From assembly GCF_009758205.1 (NCBI RefSeq), contig NZ_WRXN01000010.1, forward strand, positions 1 to 64,000: 64,000 bases of DNA, in the 5' to 3' direction. The stretch comes from Chitinophaga tropicalis. GTDB taxonomy: Bacteria > Bacteroidota > Bacteroidia > Chitinophagales > Chitinophagaceae. Below the pieces are notes generated by a model that was not told where the DNA came from, searched no databases, and saw only the letters and a list, made by a program, of their open reading frames with translations. Both the position numbers and the translations under genes were made by a program. Of this stretch, positions 40,613 through 49,221 are shown piece after piece; position 1 is the first letter of the stretch; every line of letters begins with the position of its first letter.

Positions 40613-41444
40613 TAGTCCCTGTTATATATCCGTAAGGCTCGTCTGTAGCAATGAAGATCTCATTCTGGTTGTTCATGCCAAATGGTTCCAGGTTGAAAGG
40701 GATATGGTGTTTATTCGGCATTTTCAGGCTGATATCTTTGACTGAGGGGTATTGTTCCAGCACTGCCTGTCCCATAGCAAAGAGGGTTTGTTGTACAGAA
40801 AGGCTTTTATGGTAGGCAAATGTTTTCAGTAAGGTATTGCGGATGTCATTGAACTGTTGGGTATAACCGGTTACCAGGCCATTATAGTTCCAGCTGGCTA
40901 CACATTGAGTAGCAAGGATCCTGTCGGCTGTTTCTTTTAACGTGGTATACCTGTCTTTTATATAATGCTCAAATCCTGAATCTGTGGTTTTTAGAATGAG
41001 CAGATCCTTTATACCTGCATTCACTGTTGTACCTGCAGCATTCTGTACTATCAGTGCAGTACGTTTTTCCGACCCGCCACCGATGTAGGCGTGGGGGTGT
41101 TCTGTGCCATCGAATAACATCCTGCTGTATACATGTTCTGTAATATCTATAGTAGCTTGTGAGACCTGTGGTTGTGTAGTAATAAAATGACCGGCGAGGT
41201 GTAAGGCAAAGTCTTCTATGGCGCTGGTAAAATGCTCTTTCGCAAGTGCATATACGGTATTTTTCTGGGTATCTGTAGGAAGTATCTTTGTATTATCGCC
41301 TTCTGTATGTGCAGATTCAAAATCTCCCTGCAGCGATACATTTACTGTGATCTGTCTGAATTCATGATAACCAGGGTGTCTGATGATCTTCGACAGATTT
41401 ACTGCGTTTTTTCCGTATGCGTTTTCTTCAAGTCTGACTTTCAT
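40599..41444 (-). CDS. pucL: Urate oxidase (cofactor-independent uricase)
   Basis: The 281-aa protein matches the two-domain tunnelling fold of uricase: N-terminal ENAYGKNAVNLSKIIRHPGY, the GDNTKILPTDTQKNTVYALA block (catalytic Thr/Lys region), FALHLAGHFITTQPQVSQAT, and the C-terminal signature MPNKHHIPFNLEPFGMNNQN. It converts urate to 5-hydroxyisourate with O2 and needs no cofactor. It is the only gene of the cluster on the minus strand, divergent from allB with a shared region holding an inverted repeat and a hairpin repeat. Confidence 0.92.
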   Translation of the reverse strand: MKVRLEENAYGKNAVNLSKIIRHPGYHEFRQITVNVSLQGDFESAHTEGDNTKILPTDTQKNTVYALAKEHFTSAIEDFALHLAGHFITTQPQVSQATIDITEHVYSRMLFDGTEHPHAYIGGGSEKRTALIVQNAAGTTVNAGIKDLLILKTTDSGFEHYIKDRYTTLKETADRILATQCVASWNYNGLVTGYTQQFNDIRNTLLKTFAYHKSLSVQQTLFAMGQAVLEQYPSVKDISLKMPNKHHIPFNLEPFGMNNQNEIFIATDEPYGYITGTITRE

Positions 41445-41514
41445 TGTGAGGTTATTTTAGATGGGTTGAGACTACCCTAATATAAAAAATTAATTCCCTA
41501 TTTTTACTAAAGAG

Positions 41515-41529
41515 CCGATAATGTATCGG
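41515..41529. promoter_or_regulatory. Inverted repeat between uricase and allantoinase genes
   Basis: CCGATA-ATG-TATCGG is a perfect inverted repeat with a 3-bp spacer, 71 bp from each of the two divergent starts (41444 and 41600). It is a good candidate operator for joint control of the two halves of the urate pathway. Confidence 0.45.
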
Positions 41530-41552
41530 TTTGAGCGTTTTTTTCAGGAGTG

Positions 41553-41573
41553 GTTTGGTTCTTCGGGCCAAAC
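41553..41573. repeat. Second dispersed hairpin family, copy upstream of allB
   Basis: GTTTGGTTC-TTC-GGGCCAAAC forms a nine-pair stem with one T-G wobble. The flanks (CAGGAGTG before, TGAGA after) are also like the other copies. It lies 27 bp before the allB start, so it would be in the 5' leader of its mRNA. Confidence 0.75.
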
Positions 41574-41599
41574 TGAGATCTTACCAAGAAGCCCATTAT

Positions 41600-42940
41600 A
41601 TGTTTGACCTCATCTTAAAAGGAAATAAAGTACTCACCCCTAACGGCATTAAAAAAGCTTTTGTGCTTATTAATAATGGCCGGATAGAAGACGTTGTGCA
41701 TGTGCTTCCTGGCACTGTCACTACACCTGTTACAGATATAGGCGACCTCGTGCTGATGCCTGGTATCACTGACCCGCATGTACATATCAATGAGCCGGGA
41801 AGAACGGATTGGGAGGGTTTTGAAACGGCCACACTTTCAGCTATAACAGGAGGTATTACCACACTGGTGGATATGCCCCTCAACTCACACCCTGTTACAA
41901 CCACGGTAAAGGCGTTCCATGAAAAGCTGCATGCGGCGGCGGGACAGTTGCATAGTAATTGCGGTTTCTGGGGAGGTATTGTACCGGGCAATGCACATGA
42001 GGTAAATGGACTGATAGACGAGGGAGTGCTGGGTTTTAAGGCATTCCTTACCCATTCAGGCATAGATGACTTTCCTAATGTGACAGCAGCTGATCTTGAA
42101 AAAGTAATGCCTTTAATAGCTGCACATGGTCTTCCCCTGCTGGTACATTGCGAGATCACTCCTCCCGGTTACCGGCCTTCAGTTACAGATCACCGCTCCT
42201 ATGCGGAATATCTTGGCAGTCGCCCGCGGGAGTGGGAACACGCTGCCATTGCGCTGATGATCCGTTTATGTAAAAAATATAACTGCCGGGTACATATTGT
42301 GCACCTGTCTTCTGCCGATGCACTGGAACAGATAGCGGCGGCCAAAGAAAGGGGATTGCCTCTTACTGTTGAAACTGCGCAGCATTATTTGTATTTTAAT
42401 GCAGAGGATATCCCTGACGGGCAAACTGCTTTTAAATGCGCTCCTCCTATCCGTGAGAGAGCCAATAACCAGCGTTTATGGGAGGCCTTAAGATCGGGGC
42501 TGATAGATTTTGTGGCAACAGATCATTCTCCTGCCCCTCCGGCCATGAAACAGCAGGAAAGCGGGAATTTCAGCACCGCCTGGGGCGGCATAGCCTCCCT
42601 GCAGCTGGCATTGCCTGTTCTGTGGAGCGCAGCCAGGAAACAGGGATGTACACCGGAGCAGATAGCGTTGTGGATGTGTGAAAGGCCGGCAATGCTTGCG
42701 GGCATATATCGTACTAAAGGCAGGATAGCACCAGGTTATGATGCCGACCTTGTAGTATGGGACCCGGAAGCGTCATTCACTGTTACGGCAGACATACTGC
42801 ATCATAAACATAAAGTTACTCCTTACCTGCATGAAACTTTATATGGAGTAGCAGAACAAACTTACCTGGAAGGTGTAAAAGTATCAGAGAGAGGAATACC
42901 CCTTTATCCACACCGGGGCAATATCATCAAAAGCAGCTGA
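41600..42940 (+). CDS. allB: Allantoinase
   Basis: From ATG 41600 (MFDLILKGNKVL) the 446-aa protein is an amidohydrolase-fold dihydroorotase-like enzyme. Metal ligands are in PGITDPHVHINEPGRTDWEG (HxH), the carbamylated Lys in GVLGFKAFLTHSG, then LPLLVHCE, VHIVHLSS and the Asp in DFVATDHSPAP. It opens allantoin to allantoate. The frame extends upstream to 41531 but that part runs over the hairpin repeat and is not family-like. allC follows after 1 bp. Confidence 0.93.
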   Translation: MFDLILKGNKVLTPNGIKKAFVLINNGRIEDVVHVLPGTVTTPVTDIGDLVLMPGITDPHVHINEPGRTDWEGFETATLSAITGGITTLVDMPLNSHPVTTTVKAFHEKLHAAAGQLHSNCGFWGGIVPGNAHEVNGLIDEGVLGFKAFLTHSGIDDFPNVTAADLEKVMPLIAAHGLPLLVHCEITPPGYRPSVTDHRSYAEYLGSRPREWEHAAIALMIRLCKKYNCRVHIVHLSSADALEQIAAAKERGLPLTVETAQHYLYFNAEDIPDGQTAFKCAPPIRERANNQRLWEALRSGLIDFVATDHSPAPPAMKQQESGNFSTAWGGIASLQLALPVLWSAARKQGCTPEQIALWMCERPAMLAGIYRTKGRIAPGYDADLVVWDPEASFTVTADILHHKHKVTPYLHETLYGVAEQTYLEGVKVSERGIPLYPHRGNIIKSS

Positions 42941-42941
42941 T

Positions 42942-44192
42942 ATGGACAGTTATCTGAACAGGGCCGGAAATATATTAAACAGGATAGCCGCACTGGCGGA
43001 TATCAGTGAAGAACCTCACTGTATTACCCGTACGTTTGGTACTCCTGCTTTTATGACCGGCTGCAGCAAGGTATTGTCCTGGATGCAGGAGGCAGGATTA
43101 AATGCGCGTACAGACAATATAGGCAATGTACGTGGCAGATGGCAGTGTAGTGTTCCCGGGGCGCGTACCCTTGTTATTGCCTCCCATATTGATACTGTGA
43201 GGAATGCCGGGAAGTTTGATGGCCCCCTGGGTGTTTTGCTGGGCCTGGACGTTATCACACAACTTAAAGAGAAAGCCGTACAGCTTCCTTTTAACATAGA
43301 GCTCATTGCATTCAGTGATGAGGAGGGCGTACGTTTTCACACTACCTACCTGGGCAGCACTGTTCTTACCGGCAGGTTTGATGAAGCATTGCTGAACAGG
43401 ACAGATGCTTCCGGCATTACTTTGCAGGAAGCGATCAGAACAATGGGAGGCGATCCTGGCCAACTGGCGGCGGATGCCCTGTTGCCCGGTGAATGGCTGG
43501 GTTATTTCGAAGCGCATATAGAACAGGGGCCTGTGCTTTATGAGCAGCAGACACCTGTTGCTGTGGTAACAGGCATAGCCGGACAGGTACGTATGATGCT
43601 CACTTTTGCCGGCATGTCCGGCCATGCAGGTACTGTACCTATGCATATGCGGCAGGATGCGCTCTGTGCAGCTGCAGCATGTATACTGGCCATAGAGCAA
43701 TATGCACTGGAGCATAAAGAGCAGGTAGTAGCTACTACCGGTATTTTGCAGATAAGCAATGCCGCCAGCAACGTTATTCCCGGCGAGGTGACCTGCAGTC
43801 TGGACCTGAGGAGTGCAGACCCCAATATGCTGCTGACAGCATACAATATTTTACAGGAAAGGTGTGCAGAAATATGCAGGCAGCGGCATATTACACTCAC
43901 CTGGCAGGTAGTACAGGAGACAGCGCCCGTAACATGTGATAGTGTCATGAGCGGCGCCCTGGAACAGGCTATACAGGATGCGGGATATGATGTGATCCGG
44001 CTGACAAGCGGCGCCGGTCATGATGCGGTACCTGTTTCCGCTGTATCGCCGGTATGCATGCTTTTTGTACGTTGTTACAAAGGCATCAGCCACCATCCGC
44101 AGGAAAATGTGGATGCGGCCGACCTGGCCGCCGCCATTAAAGTAGCAGACTTTTTTATTCACCGCCTGACAGGCCTTTATAATCATCCATAG
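42942..44192 (+). CDS. allC: Allantoate amidohydrolase (M20/hydantoinase-carbamoylase family)
   Basis: The 416-aa protein has the dinuclear metal site of the M20 carbamoylase group: IASHIDTVRNAGKFDGPLGV (His, Asp), AFSDEEGVRF (Glu pair), AHIEQGPVL (His) and a late SHHPQENVDAADL (His). The lid/dimer domain carries GMSGHAGTVPMHMRQDA. It hydrolyses allantoate to ureidoglycine, NH3 and CO2. Related enzymes act on ureidoglycolate, so it could also perform the otherwise missing last step; that is inference. It is 1 bp after allB and 1 bp before allE. Confidence 0.9.
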   Translation: MDSYLNRAGNILNRIAALADISEEPHCITRTFGTPAFMTGCSKVLSWMQEAGLNARTDNIGNVRGRWQCSVPGARTLVIASHIDTVRNAGKFDGPLGVLLGLDVITQLKEKAVQLPFNIELIAFSDEEGVRFHTTYLGSTVLTGRFDEALLNRTDASGITLQEAIRTMGGDPGQLAADALLPGEWLGYFEAHIEQGPVLYEQQTPVAVVTGIAGQVRMMLTFAGMSGHAGTVPMHMRQDALCAAAACILAIEQYALEHKEQVVATTGILQISNAASNVIPGEVTCSLDLRSADPNMLLTAYNILQERCAEICRQRHITLTWQVVQETAPVTCDSVMSGALEQAIQDAGYDVIRLTSGAGHDAVPVSAVSPVCMLFVRCYKGISHHPQENVDAADLAAAIKVADFFIHRLTGLYNHP

Positions 44193-44193
44193 T

Positions 44194-44940
44194 ATGGAAA
44201 TATCAGCACTGACAAGATCTGTTGTAAAGAGTAATCATGCCGTGATCAGCCCGGACGGCTATGTTAACAGCGTAGTGCCCGGGTGGACCAACTGCAGGGT
44301 AAATGTGCTCATCAACGAACAGATGGGCGCCCGGCTGGGGCAGACGCTCATCACTGCCAATGAAGGCTGCACATTACATGGCACCACAGCAGCATCCCAG
44401 ATCTTCTTTTATGTTATTGGCGGACAGGTAACCGTCAAAGCAGGCACCTCTGAAAAAGTGCTGGACAGCGGGCATTTTGTATATATACCTTCCGGGCAGT
44501 CATACCGGTTTGATCACTTTGCTCCGGGTACACAACTGGTCACTTTTCATAAGGTTTATGAAAAGCTGGAAGGTTATGAAACGCCTCCTATCCTTTTTGG
44601 AGATGCTGCCTATGTCCCGGCCCCTACTTACCTAGGAGATCCCGCTTTAAGGTTGCAGGTACTGTTGCCTGAACATCTGTCCTTTGATATGGCGGTCAAC
44701 ATCTTTACCTACGATCCCGGTGGTCATCTTCCGTTTGTGGAAACGCATATTATGGAACATGGGCTGCTGTACCTCCAGGGGCAGGGTATATACATGCTGG
44801 ACCATCAGTGGTACCCTGTTAAAAAGGGAGATACTATCTGGATGGCCCCTTACTGCCAGCAATGGTTTACAGCAATGGGCAAAGAACCCGCTGTATATAT
44901 CTACTACAAAAATGTAAACAGGTACCCTGCCACTTTATGA
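44194..44940 (+). CDS. allE: (S)-ureidoglycine aminohydrolase
   Basis: The 248-aa protein is a bicupin: the first cupin has ANEGCTLHGTTAASQIFFYV and HFVYIPSGQSYRFDHF, and the second has the metal-binding strand GGHLPFVETHIMEHGLLYLQ (His/Glu set) and GDTIWMAPYCQQWFTA. This fits AllE/YlbA, which converts (S)-ureidoglycine to (S)-ureidoglycolate and ammonia. It lies in operon order after allC and its stop overlaps the uraD ATG (ATGA). Confidence 0.9.
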   Translation: MEISALTRSVVKSNHAVISPDGYVNSVVPGWTNCRVNVLINEQMGARLGQTLITANEGCTLHGTTAASQIFFYVIGGQVTVKAGTSEKVLDSGHFVYIPSGQSYRFDHFAPGTQLVTFHKVYEKLEGYETPPILFGDAAYVPAPTYLGDPALRLQVLLPEHLSFDMAVNIFTYDPGGHLPFVETHIMEHGLLYLQGQGIYMLDHQWYPVKKGDTIWMAPYCQQWFTAMGKEPAVYIYYKNVNRYPATL

Positions 44941-45443
44941 CACTGGATGAGCTTAACCACCTGCCTCCTGCCCAGTTGCGGGAAAGTCTTACCCAGTGTT
45001 GCGGATCGGCTGCCTGGGTAGAGAAAATGATGGACAGCTTTCCCGTGGATAATGAAACGGCATTGCTGGATAGCGCTTCTTTACACTGGCATAGTTGTAG
45101 TGAACAGGACTGGAAGGAGGCCTTTACACATCACCCCAGGATAGGCGACCTGGCCACCCTGCAGCAAAAATTTGCCTCTACTGCCCAATGGGCTGCGGGA
45201 GAACAGGCAGGCGCTGCCAACGCTTCTATGGAAGTGCTGCAGGCCCTGGCAGAAGGGAACCGTCTTTATGAAGAAAAATTCGGATACATCTTCATTATAT
45301 GCGCTACCGGGAAACCGGCCGCTGAAATGCTGCAACTGCTGAACGAAAGGCTGCAAAATAATGCCCGGGAGGAGATAAAGACTGCTATGGAAGAACAACT
45401 CAAAATCACTATCATCAGACTTAAAAAATTACTGATGCCATGA
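44937..45443 (+). CDS. uraD: OHCU decarboxylase
   Basis: From ATG 44937 (MTLDELNHLPPAQLR) the 168-aa protein has the family motif FTHHPRIGDLATL (catalytic His, ~62-74) and the later EKFGYIFIICATGKPA and MLQLLNERLQNNAREEI segments. It decarboxylates 2-oxo-4-hydroxy-4-carboxy-5-ureidoimidazoline to (S)-allantoin. The start is set by the ATGA overlap with allE; the upstream extension from 44862 is read-through of the allE coding region in another frame. Confidence 0.92.
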   Translation: MTLDELNHLPPAQLRESLTQCCGSAAWVEKMMDSFPVDNETALLDSASLHWHSCSEQDWKEAFTHHPRIGDLATLQQKFASTAQWAAGEQAGAANASMEVLQALAEGNRLYEEKFGYIFIICATGKPAAEMLQLLNERLQNNAREEIKTAMEEQLKITIIRLKKLLMP

Positions 45444-45778
45444 GCCAGATCACTACACATATACTGGACACTTCACGTGGTATGCCTGCGCAGGACATAA
45501 TTGTTACACTGCATGGTGAACGGGGCACCACATGGGATTATATAGCCACCGGCGCCACCAACCAGGATGGCAGAATACCCGACCTGCTGGAGCCTGGTGT
45601 GGAACTGCCCCCGGGTATTTATAAGCTGAAGTTTGAAACGCAACACTATTTTGACCAGCTTAACATACCCGCTTTCTACCCCTTTATTGAAGTTATCTTT
45701 CACATCAGTGGCCCTGAACACTACCATGTTCCCCTACTGCTTAACCCATTCGGATATTCCACTTACCGTGGTTCATAA
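45440..45778 (+). CDS. uraH: 5-hydroxyisourate hydrolase (transthyretin-like)
   Basis: The 112-aa protein starts ITTHILDTSRGMPAQDI (catalytic His in THILD), has NQDGRIPDLL with the active-site Arg, YPFIEVIFHI, HYHVPLLLNPFGYSTY, and ends with the family-defining YRGS. It hydrolyses 5-hydroxyisourate to OHCU, the step between uricase and UraD. It overlaps uraD by 4 bp. Confidence 0.95.
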   Translation: MSQITTHILDTSRGMPAQDIIVTLHGERGTTWDYIATGATNQDGRIPDLLEPGVELPPGIYKLKFETQHYFDQLNIPAFYPFIEVIFHISGPEHYHVPLLLNPFGYSTYRGS

Positions 45779-45789
45779 AAATCGTTACT

Positions 45790-47148
45790 ATGCAATGCTC
45801 TATTACTGATAATGAAAAGAACGGATTACTGGATGCCTTACGCATCGCCAACCTGAAATTCCAGCAGGTATACCCGGGAGATAAACCTGACAGGCAGCCC
45901 GTACATACTGTATATGGCGGGGCTAATCTATTTAAGGCAGATACCTGCCCCAGGATGGGAGAAATTGCCCTGAAACACCTGCAAACCTATGCTCCTGACC
46001 ATAACATACTGGCCCAGGCACTGGAATGGGAAGATCATGAACAGCTATCGCCTGTTATTTATGATAAGATAGTCCGTAAATTACAGACGGAAGCTGTGGA
46101 AGATTTCCGTATAGATTTCGAAGACGGATTTGGCAACCGCCCGGACGATGAGGAAGACGCTACTGCCATAGCTGCCGCCGGCGAACTGGCGCAAGGCATG
46201 TTACTTAATACTATCTCTCCTTTCATAGGTATACGTATTAAACCTTTTACAGAAGATCTTAAACACAGGAGCGTAAGAACACTGGACCTGTTTCTTACTA
46301 CGTTATTCAATAAAACTGAAGGAAAGCTACCGGACAATTTTGTGGTGATGCTGCCTAAGGTCACTATCCCTGAACAGGTCACTACGCTTGTCAGATTATT
46401 TGAGCTGCTGGAACAGAAACACCGGTTAACTCCCGGCACCCTGAAAATGGAAACGATGGTGGAAGCTACGCAGATCATTATGGATGATGAAGGCCGGAAT
46501 CCGCTGATGAGGATCATCCGCGCCAGTGAAGGCAGATGCATAGCGGCACATTTCGGTACGTATGATTATACGGCTTCCTGCGGTATTACTGCCCGTTATC
46601 AGACCATGGCCCACCCGGTATGTGACTTTGCACATCATATGACCAAAGTGGCATTGGGAGGAACAGGCATCTTTCTTTCTGACGGCGCTACCAACGTAAT
46701 ACCTGTACCCTTATACAGAGGGGAGCAGCTGAGTGTTGTAGAGATGGAAGAGAACAGGGAACATGTACATCATGCCTGGCGGATTGGTTACGGGCATACC
46801 ATGCACTCGCTCATAAACGGGTTTTACCAGGGCTGGGACCTGAACCCTGCACAGCTGCCTATGCGGTATGCTGCCACATATCACTTTTTCCTGAGTAATT
46901 ACCAGGATGCCTTGTTCAGGTTGAAAACATTTGTGGAAAGAGCTGCTATATCGACCCTTACCAAAGATATTTTTGATGATGCCGCTACCGGACAGGGATT
47001 GCTTAATTTTTTCCTGAAAGCTATCAATTGCGGAGCCCTCTCTGAAGAAGAAGTGCTTGCTACCGGCCTGACACTGGATGAGATACGAACCCGGTCTTTT
47101 TACAGGATACTGGAAGGAAGAAGAAAATTGCAGAGAGCGCAATTATAG
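45790..47148 (+). CDS. CitE/HpcH-like TIM-barrel protein of the DUF6986 type, end of ureide operon
   Basis: The 452-aa protein has the motif series of the citrate-lyase/malate-synthase-like barrels: DFRIDFEDGFG (~113-123, like DLEDAV), GIRIKPF (~155), VVMLPKV (~192), LKMETMVEATQII (Glu ligand ~224) and AHFGTYDYTAS (~258, like FGxxDL). Family members have been called DUF6986 and, without good basis, phosphoenolpyruvate kinase. It follows uraH by 11 bp in the same operon. A reaction of glyoxylate, the end product of the pathway, with an acyl or keto partner would fit the fold and context; this is inference. No CoA-binding motif was identified. Confidence 0.7.
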   Translation: MQCSITDNEKNGLLDALRIANLKFQQVYPGDKPDRQPVHTVYGGANLFKADTCPRMGEIALKHLQTYAPDHNILAQALEWEDHEQLSPVIYDKIVRKLQTEAVEDFRIDFEDGFGNRPDDEEDATAIAAAGELAQGMLLNTISPFIGIRIKPFTEDLKHRSVRTLDLFLTTLFNKTEGKLPDNFVVMLPKVTIPEQVTTLVRLFELLEQKHRLTPGTLKMETMVEATQIIMDDEGRNPLMRIIRASEGRCIAAHFGTYDYTASCGITARYQTMAHPVCDFAHHMTKVALGGTGIFLSDGATNVIPVPLYRGEQLSVVEMEENREHVHHAWRIGYGHTMHSLINGFYQGWDLNPAQLPMRYAATYHFFLSNYQDALFRLKTFVERAAISTLTKDIFDDAATGQGLLNFFLKAINCGALSEEEVLATGLTLDEIRTRSFYRILEGRRKLQRAQL

Positions 47149-47193
47149 TGCAGAGGTTGCTCAATTTGGCGCGGCAATTGTGCGATATGATTT

Positions 47194-47409
47194 ATGCCAT
47201 CAACTGTAGTACATAGAATGCATTATGACAAAGCTCATGCAACGTTAAGGATCATTTTTGTATCAGGAATGGTATATGATTATAAAAACGTTCCTGAAGA
47301 AGTGTATAATACGATGAAAAGTTCTTTTTCCAAAGGTACTTTTCTGAATGAACACATCAAGGGGCACTATGCATATGAAAAGGTGACAGACCGGTCAGTG
47401 CATCCCTAA
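47194..47409 (+). CDS. KTSC-domain protein
   Basis: The 71-aa protein has the KTSC domain pattern: LRIIFVSGMVYDYKNVPEEV then a helix and SSFSKGTFLNEHIKGHY (F/S-K-G-x-F/Y-x-N). The domain, named for lysyl-tRNA synthetase C-terminal similarity, is common as a small stand-alone protein in bacteria; the function is unknown. The start ATG at 47194 is 45 bp after the DUF6986 stop, so it may be read with the ureide operon. Confidence 0.8.
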   Translation: MPSTVVHRMHYDKAHATLRIIFVSGMVYDYKNVPEEVYNTMKSSFSKGTFLNEHIKGHYAYEKVTDRSVHP

Positions 47410-47685
47410 CCACAACAGACCATCAATAATAAACTGATCCTGCATGGCATTGCCGAATGTGAACGACAGTTCCTTATTGGAGTTGTGTTCATAATCGATA
47501 TCGTTATGTCCCATATTAACGTAGATCATCCTGTATTTTTTATTGGTCCATACTACGGGGTAATAACCGTTCTACCAGATCTCGTGTTGTTTAGGGCCGG
47601 AACCGAATGGGATCACTTTAAAAGATTGTGCCTGTACGGCTATCAGTGATAAAATGAAGATTAATCCCAAAAGAAGCCCTTTCAT
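47395..47685 (-). pseudogene. ThuA-domain protein remnant
   Basis: On the minus strand ATG 47685 starts a signal peptide (LLLGLIFILSLIAVQAQ) followed by SFKVIPFGSGPKQHEIW, an in-frame TAG stop, and then NGYYPVVWTNKKYRMIYVNM, GHNDIDYEHN and a final LLWLG, which is the C-terminal end of ThuA-like domains. The full family is 230-290 aa, so most of the middle is deleted as well. The 97-codon frame apart from the stop is otherwise intact. The gene is dead; its 3' end overlaps the end of the KTSC gene. Confidence 0.75.
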
Positions 47686-47784
47686 AACAAATATTTTAGC
47701 ATTTACAAAATATACTATTACCTTTAAATATCCGACATAGCCTCACAGTCTGGTAGTGTATCAGTTGATTTTTTATCAAGGAAT

Positions 47785-47807
47785 AGTCTGGCCCTGCGGG
47801 CCAAACT
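47785..47807. repeat. Second dispersed hairpin family, copy upstream of the serine hydrolase
   Basis: AGTCTGGCCC-TGC-GGGCCAAACT forms a ten-pair stem (one mismatch). Flanks TTATCAAGGAAT and GAGACACTATC resemble the other copies. It lies 43 bp upstream of the start at 47851. Confidence 0.8.
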
Positions 47808-47850
47808 GAGACACTATCTACAGTCTTATCCCACCTTAAAACATACAAAC

Positions 47851-49185
47851 ATGAAAAGATTATTCTCCCTTTTTTTAATGGGCATATTTGCCTGTGCTCA
47901 TGGGCAAAACACTTATGCTAAGCTAGACACATTGCTGAATGCCTATACTACTACCTATAAGTTCAATGGCACAGCACTTATTGCCAAAAACGGGAAGATC
48001 ATCCTTAATAAAGGATATGGGTACAGACATGTAGAGGACAGTACAAAAAATACAGAAAATTCCATCTTCCAGATCGGCTCTGTTACCAAACAGTTCACCG
48101 CCGTTATTATCCTGAAACTACAGGATGAAAAGAAACTCAATATCCAGGATAAAGCAAGTAAATACTTTCCTGATTATCCGCAGGCGGACAGCTTTACTAT
48201 TGCCCAGCTGATGGCCCATACTGCCGGGGTCTATAACTATACAAGTGACAGAGATTTTATGCAGAACGAAGTGACCAAATATGCCAGCAGGGAAAAGATC
48301 TTTAACATTATCAGGAATAAACAGTTGCAATTCAAACCCGGCACTGACTGGGCTTATTCCAATTCAGGATATATGCTGCTGGGATATATTATTGAAGATG
48401 TTACCCACAAGCCCTATTACCAGGTAGTACGGGATTACATCTTCACGCCACTGCATATGGACCATAGCGGGTTTGATTTTACTCATCTTGTAAACAAGGA
48501 TAAAGCCACCGGCTATTTTAAGCTGACCGAAACAGGCAGTACAGCTTCTACTATAGTAGATTCTTCCGTATCTTTTGCTGCAGGCGCTATTTATTCCACA
48601 ACAGCAGATCTTTACAAATGGCATCAGGCCTTACAGCATTATAAGATCATTCCAAAAGCTACCCTGGAGCAGGCCTATACACCTGTGCTTCACAAATACG
48701 GTTATGGTCTTGACATTGATTCTACCCAGGGGAAAAGAATGATATCACATACAGGAGGAATTCATGGGTTTACTTCAATACTGACCAGAATACCGGAAGA
48801 TGATGTATGTGTGATCCTGCTGAACAATGCTCCTGGCGGGCTTAACAAACTATCCAACAGTATTGTGGCTGCCTTGTATGATCAGCCTTATGATATTCCC
48901 CGGACCAGGCAGGCTATCAGTGTCAGTGAAGATGTATTGAAACAATATGTGGGCGAGTATGAGCTTCGTCCGGGATTCACTATTGTATTTACAGTGAAGG
49001 ATGGCGCGTTGATAGGGCAACCTACCAAACAGGACCCGGCACAGCTTTATGCGGAGAAAGAGGATTACTTTTTCCTGAAAGTGGTGGATGCCCAGGTAAA
49101 GTTTACCAGGAATGAGAAGAATGAAGTGGATGGGATGGTGCTTTACCAGAATGATAATGAGACGAAAGGAAAAAAAATAAAATAG
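47851..49185 (+). CDS. Serine hydrolase, beta-lactamase class C fold (secreted)
   Basis: The 444-aa protein has a signal peptide (FSLFLMGIFACAHG, cut near Q19). The active-site SxxK is in FQIGSVTKQFTA (~73-84), YxN in WAYSNSGYMLLGY (~169), and the third motif in MISHTGGIHGF (HTG, ~296). A C-terminal domain (~365-444, YVGEYELRPGFTIVF) of the DUF3471 type follows. The substrate may be a peptide, ester or beta-lactam; the family is broad. A shared terminator follows. Confidence 0.9.
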   Translation: MKRLFSLFLMGIFACAHGQNTYAKLDTLLNAYTTTYKFNGTALIAKNGKIILNKGYGYRHVEDSTKNTENSIFQIGSVTKQFTAVIILKLQDEKKLNIQDKASKYFPDYPQADSFTIAQLMAHTAGVYNYTSDRDFMQNEVTKYASREKIFNIIRNKQLQFKPGTDWAYSNSGYMLLGYIIEDVTHKPYYQVVRDYIFTPLHMDHSGFDFTHLVNKDKATGYFKLTETGSTASTIVDSSVSFAAGAIYSTTADLYKWHQALQHYKIIPKATLEQAYTPVLHKYGYGLDIDSTQGKRMISHTGGIHGFTSILTRIPEDDVCVILLNNAPGGLNKLSNSIVAALYDQPYDIPRTRQAISVSEDVLKQYVGEYELRPGFTIVFTVKDGALIGQPTKQDPAQLYAEKEDYFFLKVVDAQVKFTRNEKNEVDGMVLYQNDNETKGKKIK

Positions 49186-49221
49186 TTTAAAAAAGCCGGC
49201 CTATGGTCGGCTTTTTTAAAC
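49185..49221. terminator. Bidirectional terminator
   Basis: GTTTAAAAAAGCCGGC pairs with GTCGGCTTTTTTAAAC (one G-T wobble) across a short loop. It is placed between the convergent serine hydrolase and dehydrogenase genes and overlaps the stop codon of the latter. Confidence 0.85.

Noticed and set aside
41531-41599. N-terminal extension of allantoinase
   Set aside because: It would encode the hairpin repeat and lacks similarity to the family; the ATG at 41600 fits the known N-terminus.
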